A DNA stretch of 64,000 bases, taken from the NCBI RefSeq assembly GCF_900112455.1, contig NZ_FOLT01000004.1, forward strand, positions 1-64,000. The letters run 5' to 3'. This document shows, one piece after another, positions 1 to 8,818 of the stretch (within the stretch, counting starts at the first letter, position 1; each line of letters begins with the position of its first letter). The DNA is from Alkalibacterium subtropicum (GTDB lineage Bacteria; Bacillota; Bacilli; Lactobacillales; Carnobacteriaceae_A). Position numbers and translations under genes: made by a program. Under the pieces are notes generated by a model that saw only the letters and a list, made by a program, of their open reading frames with translations, had not been told where the DNA came from and made no database searches.

Positions 1-36
1 ATCGTTAGCAATATGTCAACAATAAAATTTCAAAAC

Positions 37-75
37 CTCGCTGCAGACTTTCAAAAGATGTTTTGCAGCAACGAG
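37..75 (-). terminator. Possible terminator of the GNAT gene
   Basis: An imperfect hairpin (CTCG/CTGCA against TGCAG/CGAG) lies just past the stop of the minus-strand acetyltransferase. A weak T-rich stretch follows on that strand. Confidence 0.35.
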
Positions 76-111
76 ATTAATAATAACAGGTAATTCGAAT
101 AGTGTCAATAC

Positions 112-651
112 TCATTTAAACTTTTTTCTGTTTTCCCAGAAGTACAAATGATAATCCTGCTGATCCACACCATTATCGTATTGTTCAACTACTCCGACGT
201 ATACGAATCCATTCTTACTATAGAAAGAATTCAGATAATAGTTGGATGCGACACAATCTAACCGTAGGCCGGATTTGTTTTCTGATATCGCGATTTCTTT
301 AGCTTTATCAAGAAGCGTACTTCCTGATTTTCTGCCATGTTCATCCGCTGACAAAGCTAATCGATGCAAATAATAGTAGTCACGGGTTTCGTCCTTACCC
401 CAGAAGTCTTTATCCCAGGTGGTCTGCTTACTCCATAAAGCGAATGTTCCTACTACTTTTTCAGATCGGTATACAAGAAATACCTCCTGGCGCTCAATGG
501 CTCCTTCTATATTATGGACATCTTCCCCTTTTAACAAACCCGCCCACTGAGTAGATCCTTTTTTATTCAGCCATTCCGCTGTTTCGAATAATAACTGTTT
601 AACAAGATTCAAATCCTTAGGTTGTGCTGGTACCCCTTTAATTTCCGTCAT
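112..651 (-). CDS. GNAT family N-acetyltransferase
   Basis: A 179-residue single-domain GNAT enzyme that would move an acetyl group from acetyl-CoA to an unknown amine; no signal peptide, so cytoplasmic. The core runs from about residue 45 to 165. A beta-bulge region with YLHRLALS is followed by a degenerate acetyl-CoA loop (HGRKSGSTLL, standing in for Q/RxxGxG/A) and the C-terminal segment NSFYSKNGF, typical of the family. I chose the ATG at 651 because GAGAGGG sits 7 bases upstream; an ATG 18 bases earlier has no ribosome site. It is a monocistronic minus-strand gene beside the pgi operon. Substrate cannot be told from sequence. Confidence 0.85.
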   Translation of the reverse strand: MTEIKGVPAQPKDLNLVKQLLFETAEWLNKKGSTQWAGLLKGEDVHNIEGAIERQEVFLVYRSEKVVGTFALWSKQTTWDKDFWGKDETRDYYYLHRLALSADEHGRKSGSTLLDKAKEIAISENKSGLRLDCVASNYYLNSFYSKNGFVYVGVVEQYDNGVDQQDYHLYFWENRKKFK

Positions 652-691
652 AAAGAATCCCTCTCTCAAACTATTTATTTAATAGAATACA

Positions 692-735
692 TGAAATGAA
701 AAAAAGAGAAAAGAGCTAATGCTCTTTTCTCTTTA
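692..735 (-). terminator. Terminator of the yugI-pgi operon
   Basis: A perfect 14-bp inverted repeat (AAAGAGAAAAGAGC, loop TAAT) directly follows pgi on the minus strand and is followed by a T-run. Classical Rho-independent terminator. Confidence 0.88.
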
Positions 736-750
736 ATATATATAAGAGTT

Positions 751-2100
751 TTACAGTCTGTTGTTCAGTTCTTTCGCCAAATCTTCAAATCCAGGTTTTC
801 CTAAGAGAGCGAACATGTTTTTCTTGTAGGCTTCCACACCAGGCTGATCAAACGGGTTGACGCTGTTCAAATACCCGGAAATGGCTACGGCAGCTTCGAA
901 GAAATAAAAGAGATAACCCAAGGTATAAGCAGAAGTATCCGGGATAGTCAATACAAAGTTGGGTACTTCGCCATCTGTATGAGCCAAAACAGTTCCTTCA
1001 AAGGCTTTAGTGTTGACAAAATCGATTTCCTTGCCTTCAAGATAACCCAAACCGTCCAAATCTTCTTTTTCTGCAGGGATGGTCAATGATTTCTTAGGCT
1101 TATCTACTTTGATAACTGTTTCGAATAAGTTTCTTCTTCCATCTTGGATATACTGACCCAAAGAATGCAGATCAGTAGAGAAGTTAGCACTGGATGGGTA
1201 GATCCCTTTCTGGTCTTTCCCTTCAGATTCGCCGAATAGCTGTTTCCACCATTCAGAAAGGTACTGCAAGTTTGGTTCATAATTGATCAGTAACTCTGTT
1301 ACTTTCCCTTTTCTATAAAGGATGTTTCTTAAGGCAGCATACTGATATGCGCTGTTTTCAGTGATATTCTCTTTTGCGAAATCCTGACGAGCCTGATTTG
1401 CCCCTTCCATCAGCTTATCGATATCTCCACCGCCTACAGCAATAGGCAGCAGACCGACAGCTGTCAATACAGAAAAGCGTCCGCCTACATCATCCGGGAT
1501 AACAAAAGATTCATATCCTTCAGCGTCAGCTAAAGATTTCAATGCCCCTTTTTCTTTGTCAGTTGTAGCAAAAATACGTGATTTCGCTTCTTCCTCACCG
1601 TATTTTTCGATCAAAAGGTTTTTAAACACTCTGAATGCTAAAGCAGGTTCAGTTGTTGTTCCTGATTTAGAAATAATATTGACTGAGAAGTCTTTGTCAC
1701 CGATCACTTCAATCAGATCTGATAAGTAGGTAGAACTGATATTGTTGCCTGCAAAGAAAATCTGCGGTGTTTCACGTTTATCTGCATTCAATTCATTGTA
1801 GAAAGAGTGATTCAAAAAGTCTAAAGCCGCTTTTGCACCTAAATAAGACCCTCCGATACCAATAACCACAAGAACTTCTGAATCAGACTTGATTTTATCA
1901 GCCGCTTTTTTAATACGGCTGAACTCTTCTCTGTCATAATCTTCCGGTAGATCTACCCATCCCAGAAAGTCATTACCGGGACCTGTTTTTTCACGCAGTA
2001 ACTTGTGCGCAGCACTGACTTGAGGCTGCATGTAATCCACTTCTTCTTTATTGATAAACTGACCCATTACCTTAGAGTCATCAAATGTAATGTATGACAT
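751..2100 (-). CDS. pgi: Glucose-6-phosphate isomerase
   Basis: Interconverts glucose 6-phosphate and fructose 6-phosphate in glycolysis and gluconeogenesis; cytoplasmic. The 449-residue length matches Gram-positive Pgi. Visible signatures are [14 protein letters not shown], the sugar-phosphate loop [22 protein letters not shown], and the C-terminal [12 protein letters not shown] with the active-site lysine region. The start at 2100 is set by GGAGG 8 bases upstream; an in-frame ATG 15 bases earlier overlaps that ribosome site. It is last in a minus-strand run behind the S1-domain protein and the Nudix-like gene; pgi and yugI are also close in Bacillus subtilis. Confidence 0.97.
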   Translation of the reverse strand: MSYITFDDSKVMGQFINKEEVDYMQPQVSAAHKLLREKTGPGNDFLGWVDLPEDYDREEFSRIKKAADKIKSDSEVLVVIGIGGSYLGAKAALDFLNHSFYNELNADKRETPQIFFAGNNISSTYLSDLIEVIGDKDFSVNIISKSGTTTEPALAFRVFKNLLIEKYGEEEAKSRIFATTDKEKGALKSLADAEGYESFVIPDDVGGRFSVLTAVGLLPIAVGGGDIDKLMEGANQARQDFAKENITENSAYQYAALRNILYRKGKVTELLINYEPNLQYLSEWWKQLFGESEGKDQKGIYPSSANFSTDLHSLGQYIQDGRRNLFETVIKVDKPKKSLTIPAEKEDLDGLGYLEGKEIDFVNTKAFEGTVLAHTDGEVPNFVLTIPDTSAYTLGYLFYFFEAAVAISGYLNSVNPFDQPGVEAYKKNMFALLGKPGFEDLAKELNNRL

Positions 2101-2127
2101 ATATTTTTCCTCCATATTTTTTATAAT

Positions 2128-2520
2128 TTATATAAGTAAAAATTGCGGGACACCGGAAATTTTCCACTCTTCCAGTGTAGAGACGATATTTTCTGAATGA
2201 ACCCATGATAAGCCATTATCTTCTATTAAGAGATCTCCGGGAGATGAAAGGGTGTCGTCTTCATAAATAAACACGAACAAGGGGATTCGATTATCATTGA
2301 CGATCGCATTGGTCAATTCAGTCAGTTCCAATTTTTCAATGTCTATATCAACGATTTCCTTAAGCCTGTTAATCACACAGGCTAGACCTGTTTTTTTAGG
2401 TTCAACGACAGAGGCTGGAAATGAATATCCATCTTTTTCTTCCTTAACTAAAAAAACATAACGACCTTCTTCATCTTTTACTAAGATGGTACTGGCTACA
2501 TAATGGTTTTCCTTGATCAC
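2128..2520 (-). CDS. Degenerate Nudix-like protein
   Basis: A 130-residue soluble protein that reads like a Nudix fold (N-terminal YVASTILVKDEEGRYVFLV, then a strand-rich second half ending LSWVHSENIVSTLEEW). The Nudix box is damaged: where G-x5-E-x7-REUxEE is expected, the sequence has FPASVVEPKKTGLAC then NRLKEIVDIDI, so the metal-binding glutamates are absent. It is probably not an active pyrophosphohydrolase and may bind a nucleotide or serve as a structural partner. It lies between yugI and pgi in one operon. The fold assignment is an inference from pattern, not from a search. Confidence 0.7.
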   Translation of the reverse strand: MIKENHYVASTILVKDEEGRYVFLVKEEKDGYSFPASVVEPKKTGLACVINRLKEIVDIDIEKLELTELTNAIVNDNRIPLFVFIYEDDTLSSPGDLLIEDNGLSWVHSENIVSTLEEWKISGVPQFLLI

Positions 2521-2559
2521 TATTATTTACACCCTTCTATTAATAAATTTAAGGACTGT

Positions 2560-2937
2560 CTATTTTCTGCTGATTTCGATTTCCTTCAAAGCTCGTTCTG
2601 TCCATTCAGGCATTTTATCATCGATCGATTTAAACCCGATACCTGTTTTCCTTCCATATCTGGAGATATTTTTCCGATTTGCGAAAGGATGATACTTAGG
2701 TTTCTGAAGGCTTCTTAGAGACAAACTTATTTTATTTGAGTATTCATCGATATCCATTATCATAACATCGATTTCGTCGCCTTTCGAAACGATTTCGGAT
2801 ATATCTTTTATATACCCATGTTTCAATTCTGATATATGAATAAGTCCCTGTGTATCCTCGTCAATGGAAACAAAGGCCCCATACGGTTGAATTCCAGTAA
2901 CGGTTCCCCTTACTTTCTGACCGATTTTGTAGACCAT
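2560..2937 (-). CDS. yugI: S1-domain RNA-binding protein (YugI/GSP13, CvfD family)
   Basis: A 125-residue protein with one S1 RNA-binding domain at about residues 4-75 (GQKVRGTVTGIQPYGAFVSI, then GLIHISEL and ISLSLRS), followed by a short basic tail. Relatives are general stress protein 13 of Bacillus and CvfD of streptococci, which bind ribosomes or RNA and affect translation. The start has GAGGTG 5 bases upstream. It is the first gene of the operon leading to pgi and is preceded by an extended -10 promoter. Confidence 0.9.
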   Translation of the reverse strand: MVYKIGQKVRGTVTGIQPYGAFVSIDEDTQGLIHISELKHGYIKDISEIVSKGDEIDVMIMDIDEYSNKISLSLRSLQKPKYHPFANRKNISRYGRKTGIGFKSIDDKMPEWTERALKEIEISRK

Positions 2938-2984
2938 GAATTCACCTCTTTACTCTCATGGTATTATTCGAATTATCATAAAAT

Positions 2985-2993
2985 AGTATAGCA
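2985..2993 (-). promoter_or_regulatory. Extended -10 promoter for yugI-pgi
   Basis: TGCTATACT on the minus strand, 48 bases upstream of the yugI start, is a TGnTATAAT-type extended -10. I see no good -35. Confidence 0.5.
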
Positions 2994-3034
2994 TGAAAAA
3001 GGCTTTTTTGGAAATCATCTTATGGATTTTCCCC

Positions 3035-3063
3035 TTGATATACTAAGTCAGATGAAAGATACT
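3035..3063 (+). promoter_or_regulatory. Likely promoter of the patB-like gene
   Basis: TTGATA, 17 bases, GATACT, about 34 bases before the start codon. A TATAAT slightly downstream is an alternative -10 without a good -35. Confidence 0.4.
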
Positions 3064-3096
3064 TAGACTATAATATTATATTGAAGGAGCGATCAC

Positions 3097-4272
3097 ATGG
3101 ATTTTGAAAAGACAATTGACCGGAAACAAACGAGCAGTGTCAAATGGGACAGAGCTGAAAAGATATTCGGCAGTTCAGATGTTTTACCTATGTGGGTAGC
3201 TGACATGGATTTTGATAATGCCCGCCCCATCAAAGATGCCCTCCGAAAAATGATCGATGATGAAGTCCTTGGTTATACTTTTCCACCGGACTCCCTCTTC
3301 ACGGCTATCAGTAACTGGCAAAATACGAACCACAACATGCCGACAAAAAGAGAGAACATCCTTCTTTCCCCAGGAGTACTGTCATCCATAGCTGTAGCGG
3401 TACAGGCTTTCACTGACCCGGGAGACAGTGTTCTGATACATGACCCAGTTTACCCACCATTCTTTTCGATGGTCAACAAAAACGAACGCCAAGTTTACCG
3501 GACTCCGCTGAATCTAGAAAACGGCCAGTACTCGATGGATTTTGATGATATAGAACGCCAGTTTAAAGATGAGCATATCAAGATGTTTGTGCTGAGTAAT
3601 CCGCATAATCCGGGGGGAAGAGTATGGTCAGAAAATGAACTTATCCAGCTTGTGGAATTATGTAAAAAATACAGTGTGATCCTGATCAGTGATGAGATCC
3701 ATAGCGATCTCGTATACAGCGAGAATACTTGCGTGTCCCCTGTCACTTTAGATGCTTCTTATAAAGACTGGGTCATCACCCTTCATTCCGCAACAAAGAC
3801 CTTTAACATCGCCGGTGTAAAAACGTCGTTCATCTTAGTCTTTAACGAAGATTTAAAGGAGAAACTGGTAAAAGTTCAGGAAGAAACTGAACTGGATATC
3901 GTTAATACATTTGGGATGAGAGCAACTGAAGCTGCCCTGGCAGAATCAAGCGAGTGGCATGTAGCTTTGCTTGAAAAGCTGGAGGCCAACCGTTCGATCG
4001 TCACTGATTTCTTTGATAAGGAACTTTCTGACGTGGTTTATATGGTTCCCGAAGCCACCTACCTCTTCTGGTTCGATGCATCACGCTTAGGTGTCGACAA
4101 CGATAAGTTGAGAGAAACATTTGCGCGGATCGGAAAAATCGGACTGAATGACGGTGTCAGCTACGGTCCGAGCGGAAAATCTTATATGCGGTTGAACTTT
4201 GCAGTTCCACAATCTCTTCTTATAGATGGCCTGAAGCGGATCAAAACTGTTTTCGATCATTACAGTAAATAA
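3097..4272 (+). CDS. patB: PatB/MalY-type cystathionine beta-lyase (C-S lyase)
   Basis: A fold-type I PLP enzyme of 391 residues, the usual length for MalY/PatB. Family members cleave cystathionine or cysteine conjugates to a thiol, pyruvate and ammonia, and some also transaminate. The PLP lysine is K234 in SATKTFN; the PLP-phosphate and ring contacts NPHNPGG and SDEIHSDL are present, as is the N-terminal LPMWVADMDF motif typical of this subfamily. GGAGCG lies 7 bases before the ATG. It is a single gene, divergent from yugI and convergent with the ROK kinase. The exact substrate (cystathionine or another thioether) is not decided by sequence. Confidence 0.9.
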   Translation: MDFEKTIDRKQTSSVKWDRAEKIFGSSDVLPMWVADMDFDNARPIKDALRKMIDDEVLGYTFPPDSLFTAISNWQNTNHNMPTKRENILLSPGVLSSIAVAVQAFTDPGDSVLIHDPVYPPFFSMVNKNERQVYRTPLNLENGQYSMDFDDIERQFKDEHIKMFVLSNPHNPGGRVWSENELIQLVELCKKYSVILISDEIHSDLVYSENTCVSPVTLDASYKDWVITLHSATKTFNIAGVKTSFILVFNEDLKEKLVKVQEETELDIVNTFGMRATEAALAESSEWHVALLEKLEANRSIVTDFFDKELSDVVYMVPEATYLFWFDASRLGVDNDKLRETFARIGKIGLNDGVSYGPSGKSYMRLNFAVPQSLLIDGLKRIKTVFDHYSK

Positions 4273-4280
4273 CTATGTAT

Positions 4281-4316
4281 AAAAAGCATTTCTCACTAGT
4301 GAGAAATGCTTTTTGC
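4281..4316. terminator. Bidirectional terminator, patB / ROK kinase
   Basis: AAAAAGCATTTCTCAC pairs with its complement around a TAGT loop, with T-runs on both sides, between two convergent genes. Confidence 0.87.
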
Positions 4317-4319
4317 TTG

Positions 4320-5174
4320 CTATAATTCTTTCTGAGCCAGGAGCAGGCAGCCGGTTATGCCCGCATTGTCTTTCAGTCCCGGCGAGACGATGTATTCCTC
4401 TAGAGCTGGTGTAGCCACATAGCCATTTATCAGCCTGGCAAATTCATCTCTGATAAGCGGGAAAAGCTGCGTCTGCTTCATGACCCCACCGCCTAAAATG
4501 ATTTTTTCAGGACTCAATGTTAACGTATACGTCATCAGCGCCTGAGCCAGATAATAGGCTTCGATCTTCCATACATCTTCACGGTCCTCAAGATACTGAG
4601 CTTTTTTATCATACCGTTTTTCGATTGCTGGTCCGGCAGCAAGGCCTTCGAGGCAATTTCCATGATAAGGGCAGGCCCCGTCAAATGTATCATCTTCATG
4701 CATCCGGACCGGAATATGTCCCATTTCTGGATGCCCATAACCTTCCAAGGGTTCACCGTTAATGACGGCTCCTCCTCCGATACCTGTCCCGACGGTCAGA
4801 TAAAGACAGGACCCATTTCCGACAGCAGCACCTTTTTTCAGTTCACCATAGGCTGCTGCATTGACATCAGTCGTCCAGGAGACTGGCACATCATATCTTT
4901 CTTTCAGTTTTCCCAAAAAATCGACATTCTGCCATGCCAGTTTGGGCGTGGATGTGACATAGCCGTAAGTCGTCGAATTCTTATTGACATCGATCGGGCC
5001 AAAAGACCCCACTCCGATGGCTTCAAGTGTATAATTATCAAAAAATTCAAAAACTTTGTCAAAGGTTTCTTCAGGTGTCGTGGTGGGAATAGAGATCTTT
5101 TCCACATGTTCAAGATTATTGTCGCTCACTGCCAGGACAAACTTTGTGCCACCTGCTTCGATCGCACCTAACAT
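4320..5174 (-). CDS. scrK: ROK family fructokinase
   Basis: ATP-dependent sugar kinase of 284 residues, best matching the Gram-positive ScrK/GmuE fructokinases that make fructose 6-phosphate. The ATP loop AIEAGGTKF is at the N terminus, VGTGIGGG is the second phosphate loop, and the ROK zinc site is visible as GH..MGHIP then CPYHGNCLEG. Cytoplasmic. The product would feed Pgi, encoded about 2 kb away. Its ATG has an AGAGG site upstream, and it follows the cyclophilin gene by about 30 bases, so the two are probably co-transcribed. Hexose specificity is inferred from family likeness. Confidence 0.88.
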   Translation of the reverse strand: MLGAIEAGGTKFVLAVSDNNLEHVEKISIPTTTPEETFDKVFEFFDNYTLEAIGVGSFGPIDVNKNSTTYGYVTSTPKLAWQNVDFLGKLKERYDVPVSWTTDVNAAAYGELKKGAAVGNGSCLYLTVGTGIGGGAVINGEPLEGYGHPEMGHIPVRMHEDDTFDGACPYHGNCLEGLAAGPAIEKRYDKKAQYLEDREDVWKIEAYYLAQALMTYTLTLSPEKIILGGGVMKQTQLFPLIRDEFARLINGYVATPALEEYIVSPGLKDNAGITGCLLLAQKEL

Positions 5175-5205
5175 AACATTCCTCTTTTCTCATATTGTAA
5201 CTGGT

Positions 5206-5802
5206 TTATTTATTATCCAGGATGGTTACTGTTTCGATAACGACATCTTCATTCGGCTTATCCATAGCATTTCTATCTACATTCTGAATGGTATCAGCTA
5301 CATCGTAACCTTCTACAAGCTGTCCGAAGACTGTATGTTTCTGATCCAGCCAAGGGGTTCCGCCTTTTTCCTTATAGGCATTGATGATTTCATCAGGGAA
5401 ACCGGCATCTTTTAATTGTGAGACCATCTGGTCCGGAAGCTCGGACATGGTCACAATGAAAAACTGGCTTGAGTTAGTGTTAGGACCTGCATTAGCCATT
5501 GAAAGCGCTCCGTTTAAATTAAACAGTTCCGGACTGAACTCATCTTCGAAGTTTCCGCCGAAGAAACTCTCTCCGCCCATACCGCTTCCGGTAGGATCGC
5601 CGCCCTGGATCATAAAGTTAGGGATGACACGGTGGAAAATAACACCATCGTAGTAGCCTTTTTTAGCCAGACCGACAAAGTTCTCAACTGTTTTTGGCGC
5701 ATGCTCCGGGAATAAACGGACCGTCATGTCCCCTTTATTTGTTTTGATCACTGCTTGCAACCCTGTATTTAAATCACTATTTAACTGTGGAAATTCACTC
5801 AT
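5206..5802 (-). CDS. ppiB: Cyclophilin-type peptidyl-prolyl isomerase
   Basis: A 198-residue cytoplasmic cyclophilin that catalyses cis-trans isomerisation at proline. The catalytic and binding residues are visible: [19 protein letters not shown] (Arg, Phe, Gln), [15 protein letters not shown], and [10 protein letters not shown] near the C terminus. No signal peptide or lipobox. AGGAGG sits 9 bases before the start. The gene leads a two-gene unit with the ROK kinase. Confidence 0.93.
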   Translation of the reverse strand: MSEFPQLNSDLNTGLQAVIKTNKGDMTVRLFPEHAPKTVENFVGLAKKGYYDGVIFHRVIPNFMIQGGDPTGSGMGGESFFGGNFEDEFSPELFNLNGALSMANAGPNTNSSQFFIVTMSELPDQMVSQLKDAGFPDEIINAYKEKGGTPWLDQKHTVFGQLVEGYDVADTIQNVDRNAMDKPNEDVVIETVTILDNK

Positions 5803-5959
5803 GTTTTAATTCCTCCTATATATAGATGTGTCTTTAGTTTACCGTAGTTCATTTCGTTTTCCAATAAGTTTTACTTTTGTGAAACTTTTTTATCATTTTT
5901 TTCTTTTGTTCATGTTATTATTAAAAGGTGCTCATAAATCATACAAAGGACGTTGTTAC

Positions 5960-6442
5960 ATGACACTATTACAAAATTACCCCTTGGTGGCTGCTTTATC
6001 AGCCATTATTTTATCTCAACTTATTAAAATCCCTGTCGCCTACTTTTTGAAGCGTCCCTCGACTGTAGCCTTAGCTATGTCAACAGGAGGCATGCCCAGT
6101 TCCCACTCAGCCGGAGTCACGGCCCTGATCACTAGCTTATTAATAGAATATGGCGTGGACTCCCCCTACGTCGCCATAGCCTTCACATTCGGCGTCATTG
6201 TGATGTTTGATTCTATGGGAGTCAGACGTCAAAGCGGAGAACACGGGATCATCATCAACGAGCTGATCAGAGACTTTGAGGATCTTAAGAAATCTTTTTC
6301 AAAATATCATCATGAAGAAGTGCTGAAAGAAGATGATGAAGAACTGAGATCCAGAGGATTCTTGGGTCATAAACCGATCGAAGTCTTTTTCGGTATCATT
6401 TCAGGGATCATTATTTCACTTGTCATTAGTCTCTTTTATTAA
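5960..6442 (+). CDS. yuiD: Divergent PAP2 family membrane protein (YuiD, DUF212)
   Basis: A 160-residue integral membrane protein of the DUF212/YuiD family, a divergent branch of acid phosphatase/vanadium peroxidase membrane proteins. GGMPSSHSAGV resembles the PAP2 catalytic segment, and MGVRRQSGEHG is a second conserved motif. I start at 5960 (MTLLQNYP) because AAAGGA precedes it and the length then equals B. subtilis YuiD; the longer reading frame adds a spurious hydrophobic leader. The next gene is a YumC-type reductase, as in Bacillus. Substrate unknown. Confidence 0.88.
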   Translation: MTLLQNYPLVAALSAIILSQLIKIPVAYFLKRPSTVALAMSTGGMPSSHSAGVTALITSLLIEYGVDSPYVAIAFTFGVIVMFDSMGVRRQSGEHGIIINELIRDFEDLKKSFSKYHHEEVLKEDDEELRSRGFLGHKPIEVFFGIISGIIISLVISLFY

Positions 6443-6478
6443 ACACTATCACTAGGAATTGTACACGGAGGGTTAAGC

Positions 6479-7480
6479 TTGACTGATTCAGAAGAAGTAT
6501 ACGATATAACCATTATCGGGGGTGGCCCGATAGGCATGTTTGCCGCATTTTACGCCGGTATGCGAAATGCAAAAACTAAAATCATAGAATCACTTCCCGT
6601 ACTGGGCGGGCAGGTCGCACTCTTATATCCGGAAAAAACCCTGTATGATGTCGGAGGATATGCCGGTGTAACCGGGAAGGAGCTCGTTCATCAGCTGACA
6701 GCCCAGATGCAGCATTTCGATCAGACCATCTGTCTGGAGGAAGAAGTCAGTCACATACAGAAACTGGATGCCCAGCTCTTTGAGTTGACGACGTCGAAGG
6801 GGATTCATTATTCAAAGACCATCGTGATAGCTACAGGCCAAGGGTCTTTTAATCCCAGAAAACTCACGGTCCCTAACGCTAATTATTACGAAGATACAAA
6901 CCTCCACTATATCGTTAAACAAATCGAACAGTATAGAAATAAAACTGTTGTCATCTGCGGAGGTGGAGACACTGCAGTCGACTGGGCTCTTACTTTAGAA
7001 TCTGTTGCCAAAAAGGTATATTTGGTTCATCGACGTGAACGTTTCAGGGCTCATGAAGGATCTGTCGAGATGCTTAAAGCTTCCAGTGTCGAACTCATCA
7101 CCCCTTATGTCCCACACAAACTCATCGGAGAAGAAAAGATGTTGCGTTCTGTTGTTTTCAAAGAAACCAGGGGCAGCAATCTTAAAAAAATAGACCTGGA
7201 TTATTTCATTGTCAATTATGGTTTTGTATCTAAACTGGGGCCTGTCAGGCAGTGGGGATTAGACCTTGACCGGACAGATATCGTTGTGAACAGTAAAATG
7301 GAAACATCGATCGACGGGATCTATGCTGCCGGAGACAGCATCACCTTTGACGGAAAAATCAAACTGATCGCCACTGGATTTGGGGAAGCGCCCACTGCAG
7401 TGAATCATGCGGTACATTCCATTCATCCTAAAGAACATGCTCAACCTATCCAGAGCACTAAGTTGTCGTTTGAAGAATAG
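6479..7480 (+). CDS. yumC: Ferredoxin/flavodoxin-NADP+ reductase, thioredoxin-reductase-like
   Basis: A 333-residue FAD enzyme that moves electrons between NADPH and ferredoxin or flavodoxin. The FAD motif IIGGGPIGMFAAFYAG is at residues 11-27, GGGDTAVDWAL is the NADPH motif, and YAAGDSI is the C-terminal FAD contact. No CxxC is present between the domains, which separates it from thioredoxin reductase. It begins with TTG, 6 bases after GGAGGG. It follows yuiD closely and precedes the PgpA-like gene, likely as one operon. Confidence 0.92.
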   Translation: MTDSEEVYDITIIGGGPIGMFAAFYAGMRNAKTKIIESLPVLGGQVALLYPEKTLYDVGGYAGVTGKELVHQLTAQMQHFDQTICLEEEVSHIQKLDAQLFELTTSKGIHYSKTIVIATGQGSFNPRKLTVPNANYYEDTNLHYIVKQIEQYRNKTVVICGGGDTAVDWALTLESVAKKVYLVHRRERFRAHEGSVEMLKASSVELITPYVPHKLIGEEKMLRSVVFKETRGSNLKKIDLDYFIVNYGFVSKLGPVRQWGLDLDRTDIVVNSKMETSIDGIYAAGDSITFDGKIKLIATGFGEAPTAVNHAVHSIHPKEHAQPIQSTKLSFEE

Positions 7481-7494
7481 AAGGAGGAGTTATT

Positions 7495-8004
7495 ATGGTA
7501 CAATCAGGATCCAAACTACATGAAGTAGCATTAAAAAAACTGAATGACCGGGGTGTAGAATTAGAGGAGATCGCGGAGTTGGTTTATGACCTGCAATCCC
7601 CTTACCTCACTGAGCTCTCGGTAGATCTCTGCCTTGAAAATGTCAAGGCTGTCATACGAAAAAGAGAAGTCCAGAATGCTATACTTACCGGTATCGAATT
7701 AGATGTACTGACTGAACAAGGTAAATTGTCCAGTCCTTTACAAGAGATCATTGAAGAAGATGAAAGTTTGTATGGGATCGATGAGATCCTTGCCTTATCC
7801 ATCGTCAATGTTTATGGATCTATCGGGTTCACTAACTACGGCTTTCTGGACAAAACCAAGCCAAAATTGATCAAACGCCTTGACGACCACACCCATTCCA
7901 AACAGACACATACTTTCCTGGATGATATTGTAGGCGCCATCGCCGCAGCGGCCGCCAGTAGACTTGCTCATGATAATCCGGGTATTTCCAAAATAATGAA
8001 ATAG
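7495..8004 (+). CDS. Phosphatidylglycerophosphatase A-like protein (YutG)
   Basis: A 169-residue member of the Gram-positive YutG/PgpA family. PgpA dephosphorylates phosphatidylglycerol phosphate. The C-terminal half contains ALSIVNVYGSIGFTNYG, LDDHTHSKQTHTFLDDIVG and a small hydrophobic Ala-rich segment; the DDxxG acidic pair is the likely metal site. Unlike enterobacterial PgpA it has few membrane segments. GGAGG lies 8 bases before the ATG. It closes the yuiD-yumC run, before a strong hairpin. Confidence 0.82.
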   Translation: MVQSGSKLHEVALKKLNDRGVELEEIAELVYDLQSPYLTELSVDLCLENVKAVIRKREVQNAILTGIELDVLTEQGKLSSPLQEIIEEDESLYGIDEILALSIVNVYGSIGFTNYGFLDKTKPKLIKRLDDHTHSKQTHTFLDDIVGAIAAAAASRLAHDNPGISKIMK

Positions 8005-8014
8005 ACTACTCAAA

Positions 8015-8058
8015 AATACAGAAATAGCCGGGCTATATGTCCCGGCTATTTCTGTATT
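8015..8058. terminator. Bidirectional hairpin after the PgpA-like gene
   Basis: A perfect 18-bp stem (AATACAGAAATAGCCGGG) lies between convergent genes. The T-run is better on the minus strand. Confidence 0.72.
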
Positions 8059-8173
8059 CTCGTGTAATCATTAAAACAACTATTTAAAAATTCCGTTATC
8101 ATATCTTGCAGTTACATTGCTTGGTCCATTCAATAAACAGGTTAAGCCTTACGTCTTAGCCTAATAAACACTT

Positions 8174-8818
8174 TTATTTGAATGCATTTCTCTTACTGTA
8201 CTGATAAGCGATAATAAAGAACATTTCAATAAGCAGGAAAAACAGTAAAAAGGTATACATGAAAAATTCCTGGGGTAAAGCCAGTATAATGGGATCTGTG
8301 GCCGGATCAAACAGCCAGTCATCATTGTTGAAGAATATCTCATGAAACAGCACAAACATCCTGTCAAAACTTACAGCTAAAAACGTGAGCAGGATCGGTG
8401 GAACAAGCGCAGCGATGAAAAAAGGTTTCTGAAGTGTCCAGAGGCGTTTATTTTTCTTCAATGACTTCATATAAAAAACACTTCCAATAAACGAGGCGAT
8501 CAGAATAAAATAATTGAGATAAAACAGCAGCTTCACTTCGTAGAAATGAAACAGTCCACTTGCAGAACTTGTGAAGTCGGGAAAGTTCAATTCAGTTATC
8601 CAAGGGAAATGCAGATACCTTAGTAAAACATGATAGTTCTCCATCAGCGTTTCCATTGACATACCCAGCTGTTCCGGCAGATCCAGCGACCAGGCGGAAA
8701 AATAATATAATGGTGTAAACAGTATGATGAATGCTATACTGACAGTTATTAAAAAGAGAAACAGACTGCTTACCCCTGAAATTTTTTTAATGTGATGCAC
8801 GCTCATCGCCCCACTCAT
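8174..8818 (-). CDS. TIGR01906 family membrane protein (DUF1461)
   Basis: A 214-residue protein with about four hydrophobic spans: one at the N terminus (LFLFLITVSIAFIILF), two in the middle, and one near the C terminus ahead of a basic tail. It matches the TIGR01906 family, found beside the TIGR01457 HAD phosphatase and YutD in lactobacilli and enterococci. It overlaps the end of the HAD gene by about 30 bases, pointing to translational coupling. An ATG 12 bases further in is an alternative start; neither has a strong ribosome site. Function unknown. Confidence 0.83.
   Translation of the reverse strand: MSGAMSVHHIKKISGVSSLFLFLITVSIAFIILFTPLYYFSAWSLDLPEQLGMSMETLMENYHVLLRYLHFPWITELNFPDFTSSASGLFHFYEVKLLFYLNYFILIASFIGSVFYMKSLKKNKRLWTLQKPFFIAALVPPILLTFLAVSFDRMFVLFHEIFFNNDDWLFDPATDPIILALPQEFFMYTFLLFFLLIEMFFIIAYQYSKRNAFK

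Noticed and set aside
8787-8818. Possible frameshift joining the HAD phosphatase to the TIGR01906 protein
   Set aside because: Both families are complete on their own and are normally separate adjacent genes; the overlap is ordinary coupling.
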